From contig VBAH01000049.1 of NCBI GenBank assembly GCA_005884685.1, positions 1-64,000 of the forward strand: a stretch of 64,000 nucleotides of DNA, read 5' to 3'. The stretch's first letter is position 1. The number at the start of each line of letters is the position of its first letter. Both the position numbers and the translations under genes were made by a program. Source of the stretch: Alphaproteobacteria bacterium (GTDB lineage: Bacteria > Pseudomonadota > Alphaproteobacteria > Rhizobiales > Xanthobacteraceae). Below the pieces are notes generated by a model. That model was not told the origin of the DNA and ran no database searches. It saw nothing but the letters and a program-made list of their open reading frames with translations. Shown in pieces: positions 45,039-53,622 of this stretch.

Positions 45039-45174
45039 GCGGTAACCTCTCTGCACGCTTTTGCTGGTAATTCCCCGCTATCGTCCCCATGTTAAGGGAC
45101 CATCCCCATTGTCGGACGATTCGTTGCGCGAGCACGCGATTGCGAACCAGTCAAACTCCAAAGGAGATACTCAC

Positions 45175-45456
45175 ATGGCATTGCGTCCCGCGACCAAGAT
45201 GAAAGCCAAGGAACCGGAGATCGAAACGCCGCGCGATCCCACGCATCAGCGCAAGAAGCCCGAGGAGCGTTATTGGCTCCAGGTCGACCGGCAGACCAAG
45301 AAATCGTTCGCGACGCTCCCACCCGCCCAAGAAGCCGGCGAGCTGATCAAGAAGGCGCACCCGGTCGTTCAGGTTTCGATTTATGACTCGGTGGATTGCG
45401 TCAATACGCTCATCGGAGCCGACCCGATTCCGGCGCCCGCCGCGGCCGAGGACTGA
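45175..45456 (+). CDS. Conserved hypothetical protein
   Basis: 93 residues, soluble, charged N-terminus rich in Lys, Glu and Pro (KMKAKEPEIETPRDPTHQRK) followed by a compact half (RYWLQVDRQTKKSFATLPPAQEAG ... VQVSIYDSVDCVNTLIG). An AAAGGAG ribosome binding site precedes the ATG. I recognise no family; the composition suggests a small alpha/beta protein with a disordered head. Flanked by a palindromic repeat downstream. Confidence 0.75.
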   Translation: MALRPATKMKAKEPEIETPRDPTHQRKKPEERYWLQVDRQTKKSFATLPPAQEAGELIKKAHPVVQVSIYDSVDCVNTLIGADPIPAPAAAED

Positions 45457-45461
45457 CAACT

Positions 45462-45530
45462 CCGCTCATTCCCGCGCAAGCGGGAATCCAGGGCCAAAGA
45501 ACTGGGTCCCCGCGTTCGCGGGGACGAGCG
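45462..45530. repeat. Dispersed palindromic repeat, family A copy 6
   Basis: CCGCTCATTCCCGCGCAAGCGGGAATCCAG and CTGGGTCCCCGCGTTCGCGGGGACGAGCG, between the convergent genes at 45456 and 45541. Confidence 0.88.
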
Positions 45531-45540
45531 TATGAGGGGT

Positions 45541-45744
45541 CTACCGATCGCAGCGCTTGCACTGGAACGGCGGCGCGGCCTCGCCCGGCTCGACCATCAC
45601 GGCGGTGATCTCGCCGCATTTGCCGCATTGGCGCGACAGCTTGGTCGGCAGCTTGGTGACCGGCTTGGTGGCGGCGGCGATCGCGGCATCCGCCTGCGCG
45701 CGCAATTCAGCTTTTGAGAGAGGAGGTCCGCGCCGTTGTGCCAT
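45541..45744 (-). CDS. Small zinc-ribbon-like protein
   Basis: 67 residues. Two CxxC pairs (QCGKCG near residue 39 and QCKRC at the end) spaced as in zinc ribbons, preceded by an Ala/Lys-rich helix (SKAELRAQADAAIAAATK). Likely a nucleic-acid or protein-binding accessory of unknown function. Family not recognised. Confidence 0.7.
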   Translation of the reverse strand: MAQRRGPPLSKAELRAQADAAIAAATKPVTKLPTKLSRQCGKCGEITAVMVEPGEAAPPFQCKRCDR

Positions 45745-45789
45745 GCGCGCTGTCTAACGGGGAAGCGCAGAGAGATCAACCGCGCGCGC

Positions 45790-46260
45790 TCACAGCTTGT
45801 GCCCGAGATGGCGCTCCACCTGGCGGCGCTCCCATTCGCCGTTCAGGAACGGCACCCTGTCGAAGGCGCGCAGGCCGTGAACCACAAGTCCGCAGCCCCA
45901 GCCGAGCGCAACCCAGCCGACCCACAGGTAACGCGGATACAGAAGGACGTTGGCGATCGCCAGCACGACGATCGTGGCGCAGTACTGCGCAACGTGAATG
46001 TAGAACTCCTTGACCCTGCGCACGCGCGCAAGCGCGATGGTTTCCTCCGCGCTGACGCCTTGAGTGATGCTCGGCTCCATTGCGTCCTCCCGCAGCTTTG
46101 AGAAATCGATCTCGAAGACGGCGCCGAGCGCTTTCAGCGATTCGACGCTGGACGGATGCCCGCGCTCCAGGCGCTGGATCGTCCGGACGCTGAGCCCGCT
46201 CAACTCCGCCAGTTGCTCCTGCGACCAGCCGCGCTGCAGCCTGAGTTTATGAATCAGCAT
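45790..46260 (-). CDS. Helix-turn-helix (XRE) protein fused to a 2TM domain
   Basis: 156 residues: an N-terminal XRE-type helix-turn-helix (about 1-60; RGWSQEQLAELSGLSVRTIQ) and a C-terminal two-helix membrane domain (YIHVAQYCATIVVLAIANVL and LWVGWVALGWGCGLVVHGL) of the 2TM type. It is therefore a membrane-anchored DNA-binding protein. The start is set at MLIHKLRLQRG, where the HTH begins. Nearby targets are not obvious. Confidence 0.85.
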   Translation of the reverse strand: MLIHKLRLQRGWSQEQLAELSGLSVRTIQRLERGHPSSVESLKALGAVFEIDFSKLREDAMEPSITQGVSAEETIALARVRRVKEFYIHVAQYCATIVVLAIANVLLYPRYLWVGWVALGWGCGLVVHGLRAFDRVPFLNGEWERRQVERHLGHKL

Positions 46261-46377
46261 CGAGAGCCCCGCGGTCGCTGCTCGGGAATTAGGGTGAAAC
46301 GCGCTCCGCCACCACGTCAGCAACGCGACATTACCCCGACTTCCCAGCGACAGTGGAGCCGGGGGGAGGGGCCGGTC

Positions 46378-47175
46378 TCAGTGCGCCTGCGCCACCTGGC
46401 GCGGCCGCCAGATCGCCGTGTGGGTTATTGCGGCGACGGCTCGGGCGCCGTCCGCGACCACGATTGCGTCGAACACGACGAGCGCGTGGCCCTTGCTCTC
46501 GGCGTTGGACCTGATGCGCGCGCGCAGGGTCAGTTCGTCGCCGATGCGCGCAAGACCATGAAAGCGAAGCGCGCTGCCGACATGGATCCACGGCCCGAGC
46601 ACGACGTTCTGCAACAGCGCCTGGTTGGCGAGCCGCAGGATCTGTCCCGGATGGACGATCCCGTCCGCGCGGTAGAGCGGCTCGGTCTCGCCGATCGCGT
46701 CGAGATAGGCGGCGAGCGCGGCGCGCTCGATGACAAGCGGCGCAATGCCGAGCGCGCGCCCGACGCATAGCGATGCCTCGCTCGCCTGCGGCCGCTCGGC
46801 CGGCGGAACGCCGGCGGGAAGTGAATCGACCGCGGGCGCAGGACGCGGTCCTGGCATGCATGCGCGACCCGTCGCGCAGCGCGCCCCGTTGCTGTCGACG
46901 CTCAGCGCGAGGCCATCGCCTTCCTGTGTTGCGCTCACGTGCGCGATGTCGCCGTCATACACGGGCTTGAGGAAACGGCACTCGGCCTCGCCCTGTTCGA
47001 GCCACGCGCGGCCGAAATGCGCGACCGGCACATGCGCCATGTAGGCGAACACCTCGACGCCGGGCACCAGCGCGCCGCGGAAGCCGAACCGGCGCGCGAC
47101 GGTGTCGTCGTGGATCTTGTTCTCGGATGCGGCCGCGAGGTTGAAGGCGCGGACCGAGTGGGCGGGGAGGGTCAT
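46378..47175 (-). CDS. Double-hotdog acyl dehydratase (MaoC-like)
   Basis: 265 residues in two hotdog-fold halves. The first has NKIHDDTVARRFGFRGALVPG, a MaoC-type N-terminal motif; the second has a typical HVGSALRFHGLARIGDELT core. Such proteins hydrate enoyl-CoA or methylfumaryl-CoA type substrates. The VapBC pair lies upstream on the same strand (13 bases), but this is probably a coincidental neighbourhood. Substrate unknown. Confidence 0.8.
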   Translation of the reverse strand: MTLPAHSVRAFNLAAASENKIHDDTVARRFGFRGALVPGVEVFAYMAHVPVAHFGRAWLEQGEAECRFLKPVYDGDIAHVSATQEGDGLALSVDSNGARCATGRACMPGPRPAPAVDSLPAGVPPAERPQASEASLCVGRALGIAPLVIERAALAAYLDAIGETEPLYRADGIVHPGQILRLANQALLQNVVLGPWIHVGSALRFHGLARIGDELTLRARIRSNAESKGHALVVFDAIVVADGARAVAAITHTAIWRPRQVAQAH

Positions 47176-47188
47176 GGGGAGGGCACTC

Positions 47189-47590
47189 TTAGGCCGTCAC
47201 CGGGACTTCGATCAGCCCGAGATGCTCGGCCATCGGGCGGAAGTCGCCGTCGTTGTGCAGCAGCGGTCTGCGGTTCTCGATGCACCATGTGCCGATCAGC
47301 AGGTCGATGGTCTTGCGGATCGTGATGCCGCGCCGCCGCAGCGCGCGAAAATGCCGCGCCGCCGAGACGGCGATTTCGTGTCCAACCATCGGCACGATGT
47401 CGAAGCGGCGCAGCAGCGCCTCGACCTCGCGCGCCGCGCGCTCGTTGTCCAGGCCCTGCAGCACCTCGCAGACCATCAGGTCGCCGACGATGATCTCCTC
47501 GGCGCCGAGCAGCGCGCGCAGCCGCCGCACATGCGGCGCGGCACGGCCATTGAGGAAGTCGATCCAGACGCTGCTGTCGACGACGATCAC
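47189..47590 (-). CDS. vapC: VapC-type PIN-domain ribonuclease toxin
   Basis: 133 residues with the PIN acidic set: Asp in VVDSSVW, Glu in LMVCEVLQG, Asp in KTIDLLIGT and a late Asp in HNDGDF. VapC toxins cut specific RNAs, often tRNA or rRNA, when unneutralised. The start overlaps the antitoxin stop by four bases (47587-47590), the usual coupling. Confidence 0.92.
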   Translation of the reverse strand: MIVVDSSVWIDFLNGRAAPHVRRLRALLGAEEIIVGDLMVCEVLQGLDNERAAREVEALLRRFDIVPMVGHEIAVSAARHFRALRRRGITIRKTIDLLIGTWCIENRRPLLHNDGDFRPMAEHLGLIEVPVTA

Positions 47591-47790
47591 CGCGTGCCCC
47601 GCCCCTTGCGGCTGCGCGCGAGATCGCCGCGCCAGCGGTATTTGCCGAACGCCCGGTCCGCCTCCTGCTGGCGCCGCAACCGGACCATCAGGCGCAGCGC
47701 CTGCTCCACCGTCTCTTTCTTGGTGGCGCGCCCCGCCGCCTTGCGGGCCTGCGCCATCAGGGTGTCGTCGATGTCGATATTGGTGCGCAT
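47587..47790 (-). CDS. vapB: VapB-type antitoxin
   Basis: 67 residues. The N-terminal ribbon-helix-helix part (RTNIDIDDTLMAQARKAAG) binds DNA and the basic C-terminus (GKYRWRGDLARSRKGRG) wraps the toxin. It matches the VapB/DUF2191 branch. It precedes vapC in one operon; the inverted repeat at 47810-47839 upstream is the candidate operator. Confidence 0.9.
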   Translation of the reverse strand: MRTNIDIDDTLMAQARKAAGRATKKETVEQALRLMVRLRRQQEADRAFGKYRWRGDLARSRKGRGTR

Positions 47791-47809
47791 GATAGGGGTG
47801 GCTCGGGGG

Positions 47810-47839
47810 ATGTGTAGAAATGCATCATATCATACACAT
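47810..47839. promoter_or_regulatory. Inverted repeat upstream of vapB, candidate operator
   Basis: ATGTGTA at 47810-47816 and TACACAT at 47833-47839 form a perfect seven-base inverted repeat around an AT-rich centre. It lies 20 bases upstream of the vapB start, the expected place for VapBC autoregulation. The link to VapB is inferred. Confidence 0.5.
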
Positions 47840-47860
47840 CAACATCCGCAATGCATTCTG

Positions 47861-47930
47861 GCCCGCATGAGCGAAGCGACATCCGGGGCTTGTTTGCGAA
47901 GACCTCGGATATCGCTGCGCTCACCCGGGC
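47861..47930. repeat. Dispersed inverted repeat, family E copy 2
   Basis: GCCCGcaTGAGCGaAGCGAcATCCG and its near-complement ending ATCCGGGTGAGCGCAGCG-type (CGGATATCGCTGCGCTCACCCGGGC) form imperfect arms around a short centre. It lies in the 279-base gap between vapB and the PPOX-type gene; the rest of that gap (47931-48069) shows nothing I can name. Confidence 0.7.
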
Positions 47931-48069
47931 TATTATCAGGCAATGGAAGGCCGTTAGCGCTGATCACAGACACCAACGTGCTAGGTACGCGAACTCTCGG
48001 ACCTTTGGCGCTGGCGACCACCCCGGTCAACGATTAATCGTTTCAAATACTTGGCTGGATCGACGCCCC

Positions 48070-48690
48070 TCAATAAATCGTCTGCCTCAGCCTCTCCGGA
48101 TACGCCCGGTCATACTCCTCCCCGCCTTCCTTCCCCTGAGTGATCGCGGCCAGGATCGTGCCGTTGCTCGGCAGGCTCGCGCGCTCGACGTGGCGCGAGG
48201 CGTCCCACAGCTTCGAGCGGATGATCGCCTTCGAGCACTGGAAATAGACGCGCTCGACATCGACGATGATCACCGCGCGCGGCGTCTTGCCGGCGAACAC
48301 GAAGCTCTCGGTGAGCGCCGGGTCGGTCGAGATTTTCGCGCGGCCGATCACGCGGAACGTCTCGCCGACGCCGGGCACGAGGAACAGCAGCGAGACGCGC
48401 GGGTCGCGCACGATGTTGCGCAATGAGTCGACGCGGTTGTTGCCACGCCGGTCGGGGATCATGAGCGTGTTCTCGTCGGCGACGCGCACGAAGCCGGGCT
48501 CGTCGCCGCGCGGCGTGCAGTCGACGCCTTCCGGCCCGACGCTCGCGAGCACGAAGAACGGCGCCTTCTCGATGAAGGCGCGGTACTCGGCGCTGATGTG
48601 GTCGATCTCCTTCCACACCGCGGCGCCCGACGGCAGGCCGTAGAGCGCTTCGAGCTGTTCGATGCTGGTGATCTCGTGGTTCGCGGACAT
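48070..48690 (-). CDS. FMN-dependent PPOX-type flavoprotein (pyridoxamine-phosphate-oxidase-like)
   Basis: 206 residues, split-barrel FMN-binding fold. The phrase MIPDRRGNNRVDSLRNIVRDP is characteristic of the MSMEG_1061-like branch. These enzymes reduce or oxidise small molecules and cofactors rather than making PLP; the substrate is unknown. The ATG at 48690 has GGAGCG upstream; longer in-frame codons lie in a palindromic repeat and are excluded. Confidence 0.88.
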   Translation of the reverse strand: MSANHEITSIEQLEALYGLPSGAAVWKEIDHISAEYRAFIEKAPFFVLASVGPEGVDCTPRGDEPGFVRVADENTLMIPDRRGNNRVDSLRNIVRDPRVSLLFLVPGVGETFRVIGRAKISTDPALTESFVFAGKTPRAVIIVDVERVYFQCSKAIIRSKLWDASRHVERASLPSNGTILAAITQGKEGGEEYDRAYPERLRQTIY

Positions 48691-48711
48691 CGGTTCGCTC
48701 CTTTCACCTTT

Positions 48712-48785
48712 CCGCTCATGCCCGCGAAAGCGGGCATCCAGTGCTTGGCCAAGAACTGGGTCCCCGCTTTCGCGGGGACGAGCGG
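48712..48785. repeat. Dispersed palindromic repeat, family A copy 7
   Basis: CCGCTCATGCCCGCGAAAGCGGGCATCCAG and CTGGGTCCCCGCTTTCGCGGGGACGAGCGG, between two co-directional minus-strand genes, ten bases before the mtaB stop side. Confidence 0.88.
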
Positions 48786-48795
48786 ATGTCACATG

Positions 48796-50067
48796 TCATG
48801 CGGCAATCAAATGTCTGCCGTCATGGCCGGCGATCGTCACATCGACAATCTGTCCCGGCTCGGCGTGCGATGAAAGCCGCACCGGGGTGAACTGCTCGGT
48901 GCGGCCCGTGTCGCTCCCTTCGGTCAGCACGCGGCGGCGCGCGCCGATCTCGCCGTCGAGATGGCGCCGCAGCGCGGCCGCGCCGGCGTCGCGCAACAGC
49001 CGCGCGCGCTCCTTGCGCACGGAATGCGGCACTTGCGGCATGCGCGCCGCTGGCGTGCCGGTCCGCGCCGAGTAGGGGAACACGTGCAGGTGCGTCAGTC
49101 CGCATTCGTCGATGAGTGCGCGCGAGCGCGCAAACATCGCGTCGGTCTCGGTCGGGAATCCCGCGATGAGATCGGCGCCGAACACGATGCCGGGGCGCAG
49201 CCGCCGCACCTGATCGGTGAACGCGATCGCGTCCGCGCGCGAATGACGGCGCTTCATGCGCTTGAGGATCAGGTCGTCGCCGTGCTGCAGCGAGAGATGC
49301 AGATGCGGCATCAGCCGCGGCTCGTCCGCGATCGCGGCGACCAGGTCGGCGTCCGCCTCGACCGAGTCGATCGACGAGATGCGCAGGCGTGCGAGCTCGG
49401 GAACATGCTTGAGGATCTGCCGCACGAGCTTCCCGAGCCGCGGCGCGCCGGGCAGGCCCGCGCCGTAGCTGGTGATGTCGACCCCGGTCAGTACCACTTC
49501 CGCGTAGCCGTGCGCGACGAGCCGGCGCACCTGCGCGACGACCTCGCCCATCGGAACCGAGCGCGAGTTCCCGCGCCCGAACGGAATGATGCAGAACGTG
49601 CAGCGATGGTCGCAGCCGTTTTGGATTTGCACGAACGCGCGCGCGCGCCCCTCGAAGCCGTCGACCATGTGCGCGGCGGTTTCCCGCACTGCCATGATGT
49701 CGTTGACGCGCGCCTTTTCCTCTTTGTCGAGGCCGAACGATGCTCGCCCCAGAGGATCGCGCTGTTCGGCCCAGAACTCCGGCTCAAGCTTGCGATCATT
49801 GCCGAGCACGATCGCGACCTCCGGCATGTCTACGAAGGTCTGCGGCTCGGTCTGTGCCGCGCAGCCCGTGACCACGATTTTCGCACCCACACGCTCGCGC
49901 GCGAGCCGGCGGATACTCTGGCGCGCCTGGCGCACCGCTTCCGCCGTCACCGCGCAGGTGTTCACCACGATTGTGTTCTCGAGGCCGGCGCGCGTTGCGG
50001 CATTGCGGATCACCTCCGACTCGTAGGTGTTGAGCCGGCAGCCGAAAGTGACGACCTCGACGCTCAT
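48796..50067 (-). CDS. mtaB: tRNA t6A37 methylthiotransferase
   Basis: 423 residues, MiaB/MtaB-type methylthiotransferase that turns t6A37 into ms2t6A37 in tRNAs. The N-terminal MTTase domain has Cys10, Cys38 and Cys69 for one cluster; the radical SAM core has Cys152, Cys156 and Cys159 (CDHRCTFC); a TRAM-like C-terminal domain follows. Starts [16 protein letters not shown] as in relatives. Its start overlaps the dapF stop by four bases, an order conserved in this group. Confidence 0.94.
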   Translation of the reverse strand: MSVEVVTFGCRLNTYESEVIRNAATRAGLENTIVVNTCAVTAEAVRQARQSIRRLARERVGAKIVVTGCAAQTEPQTFVDMPEVAIVLGNDRKLEPEFWAEQRDPLGRASFGLDKEEKARVNDIMAVRETAAHMVDGFEGRARAFVQIQNGCDHRCTFCIIPFGRGNSRSVPMGEVVAQVRRLVAHGYAEVVLTGVDITSYGAGLPGAPRLGKLVRQILKHVPELARLRISSIDSVEADADLVAAIADEPRLMPHLHLSLQHGDDLILKRMKRRHSRADAIAFTDQVRRLRPGIVFGADLIAGFPTETDAMFARSRALIDECGLTHLHVFPYSARTGTPAARMPQVPHSVRKERARLLRDAGAAALRRHLDGEIGARRRVLTEGSDTGRTEQFTPVRLSSHAEPGQIVDVTIAGHDGRHLIAA

Positions 50068-50936
50068 GCGACCGCCGCAAACAGTGCGGGATCGAAGCGG
50101 CCCTCGAATTCGAACGCCACCGGGCCGGTCATCAGCACATGATCGTCGCTCTCGCGCCATTCGATCGCCAGATCACCGCCCGGCAGCGTGACCGTCACCT
50201 TGCGGTCTGCCTTGCGCAAGCGCGCCGCCGCCACCGCCGCCGCACACGCCGCAGAGCCGCAGGCTTTGGTGAGGCCCGCGCCGCGCTCCCAGGTGCGCAC
50301 CACGATATGCTCCTTCGACTGGACAGCGCAGAGCGAGATGTTGGCGCGCTCGGGAAAGATCGGGTGGTTCTCCAGCAACGGGCCGATCTTGGCGAGATCG
50401 TAGGCGTTCACGTCGTCGACCCAGAAGATGGCGTGCGGGTTGCCCATGCTCAGCGCCGAAGGCGAATGCAGGATCGGCTTGTCGATCGGGCCGATCTGGA
50501 GCTCGATGCAGCGCGTGTCGGCGAACTCCTCCGCGAGCGGGATCTGGTCCCAGGCAAAGCGCGGCTTGCCCATGTCGACGGTCGAGACCAGCGGCTGCGC
50601 GCCACGCCAGCAATTCAAGAGGCCGGCCGGCGTCTCGAAGGTCAGCGCGTCCTTGGCCGTTTCGCGGAACAGCAATTCGGCAATGCAGCGCGTGCCGTTG
50701 CCGCATGCGCCCGCCGCCGAGCCGTCGCTGTTGTAGATGCGCACATAGGCGTCCGTGCCCGGCGTGCGCGGCGGATAGAGCGCCATCATCTGGTCGTAGG
50801 GCGCGCCTTGCGGCGCGGCGGCCGCGCGCGCGTCGTCCGCCGTAATCGCGGCGGGTTTGGCGCGCATGTCGACCACCACGATCTCGTTGCCGAGGCCGTT
50901 CATCTTCACGAATGCGTGGCCTGCGAGCGCGCTCAT
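50064..50936 (-). CDS. dapF: Diaminopimelate epimerase
   Basis: 290 residues. Converts LL- to meso-diaminopimelate for lysine and peptidoglycan. The two catalytic cysteines are Cys78 (GACGNGTRC) and Cys226 (TKACGSAAC). Starts [18 protein letters not shown], the family's usual KMNGLGN site. Translationally coupled with mtaB downstream on the same strand. Confidence 0.96.
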   Translation of the reverse strand: MSALAGHAFVKMNGLGNEIVVVDMRAKPAAITADDARAAAAPQGAPYDQMMALYPPRTPGTDAYVRIYNSDGSAAGACGNGTRCIAELLFRETAKDALTFETPAGLLNCWRGAQPLVSTVDMGKPRFAWDQIPLAEEFADTRCIELQIGPIDKPILHSPSALSMGNPHAIFWVDDVNAYDLAKIGPLLENHPIFPERANISLCAVQSKEHIVVRTWERGAGLTKACGSAACAAAVAAARLRKADRKVTVTLPGGDLAIEWRESDDHVLMTGPVAFEFEGRFDPALFAAVA

Positions 50937-51020
50937 TGGGCGATCCTTGCGGTCAATGTTATATGGCGAAAGAGCGATGCAGTGCCAGCCGCCATGCGTT
51001 GGCGACATGCAGGAGGTCCG

Positions 51021-51608
51021 ATGCGGTTTTCTCGGCTTGCCCCGGTGTTGCTGGTCGCCGGTTCGCTGGCTGGCGCCAGCGTGAGCTTCGCGCAGGCGCC
51101 GCCGCCTGCGCCGCCTTCCACGCAAGCGCCACAGCCGAAGCCGGGCGATCCGTTCGGCGAAGAGGTGACGTTGACGGCTAAGACGATGGTCTATGCCAAA
51201 GGCTCGGCGAACTGGGATTCGGCCTTCGATACGCTGGTCGAGGCCTTCAAAAACGTCTACGGCGCGCTGCAGAAGGAGGGACTCAAGCCCGCCGGGCCCG
51301 CCATGACGATCTACACCGCGACCGACGATACCGGCTTCGAATACCAAGCCGGCGTGCCGGTCGCCGAGGAGCCGAAAGGGCCGCTGCCGGAGGGATTGGC
51401 GGTCGGCAAATCGCCCGAGGGGCGTGCGCTCAAATTCATCCACCGCGGCTCATACGATGCGATGGATTCCACCTACGAGGCGATCACCAATCACCTCGAC
51501 GAGAAGCGGCTGGAAGCGCGCGACCTGTTCGTCGAGCACTACGTGACCGACCCGCTGACCACGCCCGAGGACAATCTGGTGATCGAGGTCTACGTGCCGG
51601 TGAAATGA
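51021..51608 (+). CDS. Exported GyrI-like (effector-binding fold) protein
   Basis: 195 residues. A signal peptide ([19 protein letters not shown], cleavage near AQA), then a Pro-rich spacer and a GyrI/SOUL-like domain ([21 protein letters not shown] ... [10 protein letters not shown]). GyrI-like domains usually bind small molecules or gyrase inside the cell; here the export signal puts it in the periplasm. AGGAGG lies five bases before the ATG. Ligand unknown. Confidence 0.82.
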   Translation: MRFSRLAPVLLVAGSLAGASVSFAQAPPPAPPSTQAPQPKPGDPFGEEVTLTAKTMVYAKGSANWDSAFDTLVEAFKNVYGALQKEGLKPAGPAMTIYTATDDTGFEYQAGVPVAEEPKGPLPEGLAVGKSPEGRALKFIHRGSYDAMDSTYEAITNHLDEKRLEARDLFVEHYVTDPLTTPEDNLVIEVYVPVK

Positions 51609-51657
51609 CGGCCGTAGGCCGTCATCCCGGACGCGGCACGGCCGCGATCCGGGATCG
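51606..51657. repeat. Short inverted repeat, family B-like, after the GyrI-like gene
   Basis: GACGGCCGTAGGCCGTC followed by ATCCCGG ... CCGGGAT. It sits between convergent stops and may terminate both transcripts. Confidence 0.5.
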
Positions 51658-51664
51658 AACAAGC

Positions 51665-52744
51665 TCAAGCGACCGCGTTCGCCTTCACGTCCCAGACCTG
51701 ACCGGGCTTGAGCAGCCGGAATTGCTCCGGCTCGATCCCCGCTTCCACCCGCGCCTTGATCAGCGCCTGCTCGGGAGCGTCGATCGCCTCGTTGGTGAGC
51801 TGGAACGTGCCGTAGTGATGACCGAGCGCGAGCTCGGCGCCGCACACCTGAAACGCCCGCACGGCCTCCTGCGGGTTCATGTGCATCTCGCTCATGAACC
51901 AGCGCGGCTCGTAGGCGCCGATCGGCAGGATCGCGAGACGGAACGGCCCGTACCGGTCGCGCGCCATGCGGAAATGGTGCCCGTCGCCGTAGCCTGAATC
52001 GGCAACGTGATAGATGCGCCCCGCCGGTGTGTCGAACACGAACGACGCCCACAGCGCCTTGTTGCGGTCGGTCAGTCCGCGCGCGGACCAGTGGCGCGTC
52101 GGGACCAATGTCACGTCCAGGTGGGGTCCGAGTGCAATACGCTCGTGCCAGTCATAGGCCTCGGTGCGCACGCTCGCGTCGTAGTCCCGGATAATGGTGT
52201 CGTTGCCGAGCGGCACGATCACGCGCGGGCGATGCGCGGCGGCGAGCTGCGCGATCGTCTCGACGTCGAGGTGGTCGTAGTGGCAATGCGACACCAGCAC
52301 GGCGTCGATCGGCGGCAGCGCGCCGAACGGAATGCCCGGATCGTTGACGCGCTTCGGTCCCGCAAAGCTGAAAGGCGAGCAGCGCTCCGACCACACCGGA
52401 TCGAGCAGGATGTTCAGCCCGGCGGTCTGGACCAGAAAGCTCGCATGACCGACGAACGAGATGCGCCAGTCGTCGGAACCGACGCGCGCCGGCGGCGTGT
52501 CGGAATAGGGGCTGGGCGCCCATTCGGGCCATTGTGCCCGGCCGCCCTCGCGCCACCAGCGCAATTGGTCGGCGAAGGTGCGCGGAGCCGGGCCATTTGC
52601 ATCGAAGAAGCGCGTGCCGTCGAAGTGATCCGACACCGGGCCGTCGTAGTAGCGCGCCGAAGCCGTGCGCACGCCGAAAACACCGGCCACCGCCCCAATG
52701 GTGGCAAGGCCTGCAAACACGCGGCGGCGGGAGAAAAGGGGCAT
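51665..52744 (-). CDS. Tat-exported metallo-beta-lactamase-fold hydrolase (NAPE-PLD/UlaG-like)
   Basis: 359 residues with a twin-arginine signal (SRRRVFAGLA, residues 5-14) for Tat export. The mature fold has HxHxDH-type metal ligands in SHCHYDHLD, a later His in PTRHWSARG and Asp in HVADSGYGD, then H in LGHHYGTF. The ADQLRWWREGGRAQWP head fits NAPE-PLD-like phospholipase D relatives that can cut N-acyl-phosphatidylethanolamine. Activity on a lipid is therefore possible but inferred. It precedes the PIN/Phd pair on the same strand. Confidence 0.88.
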   Translation of the reverse strand: MPLFSRRRVFAGLATIGAVAGVFGVRTASARYYDGPVSDHFDGTRFFDANGPAPRTFADQLRWWREGGRAQWPEWAPSPYSDTPPARVGSDDWRISFVGHASFLVQTAGLNILLDPVWSERCSPFSFAGPKRVNDPGIPFGALPPIDAVLVSHCHYDHLDVETIAQLAAAHRPRVIVPLGNDTIIRDYDASVRTEAYDWHERIALGPHLDVTLVPTRHWSARGLTDRNKALWASFVFDTPAGRIYHVADSGYGDGHHFRMARDRYGPFRLAILPIGAYEPRWFMSEMHMNPQEAVRAFQVCGAELALGHHYGTFQLTNEAIDAPEQALIKARVEAGIEPEQFRLLKPGQVWDVKANAVA

Positions 52745-52752
52745 GGCGATCT

Positions 52753-53166
52753 CTAATGAGGGCCGACAAGCCGGACGCCTTCCAGCGGTGCGGCCTTCAT
52801 GAGTTCGTTGTCCAGTGTGGCGAGCGCCATTCCTTCGCGTTGGGCAAGCTCGAGATAGACAGCATCATAGAAGCTCAACCGGTGCCGCCGTGCGAGCGCA
52901 AGCACGGCAGTGTGCTCGGGCAAGGGCGCGTAGTCGATTGCGAAACGCTCCAAGATCAGAAAGAAGTGAGAGGCGTGACCTTCGGTGAGACGACCGCGCC
53001 GCTCTCCGTGCAGTGCGACATTGCGAATCTCGAACCACCAGTGCAGCGGGACGAGGGCGCTATCGCGATCACGCTCCAAAAGGTCCCACGCGGCATCAGC
53101 GCGCGCGTCGTTTTCATCTTGGAAGCACCAGCAGCCGACCACCGATGCATCGAGAACGAACGGCAC
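52753..53166 (-). CDS. PIN-domain toxin (VapC-like)
   Basis: 137 residues with acidic PIN positions: Asp in VLDASVV, Glu in WWFEIRN, Asp in FYDAVYLE and Asp in ATLDNE. It follows the antitoxin gene by two bases. The partner is of the Phd/YefM type rather than VapB, a known mixed pairing. Likely an RNase kept inactive by its partner. Confidence 0.9.
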   Translation of the reverse strand: MPFVLDASVVGCWCFQDENDARADAAWDLLERDRDSALVPLHWWFEIRNVALHGERRGRLTEGHASHFFLILERFAIDYAPLPEHTAVLALARRHRLSFYDAVYLELAQREGMALATLDNELMKAAPLEGVRLVGPH

Positions 53167-53168
53167 GA

Positions 53169-53411
53169 CTATCTGCGGCCTTCGTCGCGCCAGGCGAGAA
53201 TTTCCTCGACGGTCGCTCGGCCGGCTGTCTTGCGCAATTCCTTCATCTCGGCCATTGCGCGAAGGGCGTCCGCGCGGCGTTCATCAGCCTCCCGGACGAG
53301 GCGCGCGATGGGCTTCCCATGCCGCGTGATGACAACAGTCTCGCCGCGCTCGACCTGATCGAGCAGCTCGGCAAACTGCGCTTTGGCCTGAGAGGCTTGA
53401 ATTTGCTTCAT
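53169..53411 (-). CDS. Phd/YefM-type antitoxin
   Basis: 80 residues: MKQIQASQAKAQFAELLDQV opening and the GETVVITRHGKPIARLV core define the Phd/YefM fold, DNA-binding at the N-terminus with a toxin-wrapping C-terminus (ATVEEILAWRDEGRR). Start at 53411, not 53441, which would include bases of the operator. The palindrome at 53416-53442 directly upstream is the expected autoregulatory site. Confidence 0.9.
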   Translation of the reverse strand: MKQIQASQAKAQFAELLDQVERGETVVITRHGKPIARLVREADERRADALRAMAEMKELRKTAGRATVEEILAWRDEGRR

Positions 53412-53415
53412 AATG

Positions 53416-53442
53416 TTTGACCGGTCAGATTGACCGGTCAAA
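53416..53442. promoter_or_regulatory. Double palindrome upstream of the Phd-type antitoxin, candidate operator
   Basis: TTTGACCGGTCA, three bases, TGACCGGTCAAA: a 27-base palindrome whose two halves each contain the self-complementary TGACCGGTCA. It ends four bases before the antitoxin start. Two adjacent dimer sites of this kind fit cooperative Phd-type repression. Binding is inferred. Confidence 0.65.
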
Positions 53443-53622
53443 CATAGGCTATTCTATCCAGGACTGCAAGGGTTGGGAAAGTTGACTATCTGATGCCCCC
53501 GCCCTAGTTCTCCACCCGCTCTCGCAAGAGACCGTAATGCCAATCCGCCGACCGGGTCCCGAAACCGGCGGCCACCGCCCGACAGCGCGACGCGCCCTCG
53601 GGCGCGAAAGTGTTTTGGGATG

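Noticed and set aside
47851-48426. A plus-strand protein of 191 codons
   Set aside because: It runs through a palindromic repeat and then antisense to the PPOX-type flavoprotein gene. No family similarity.
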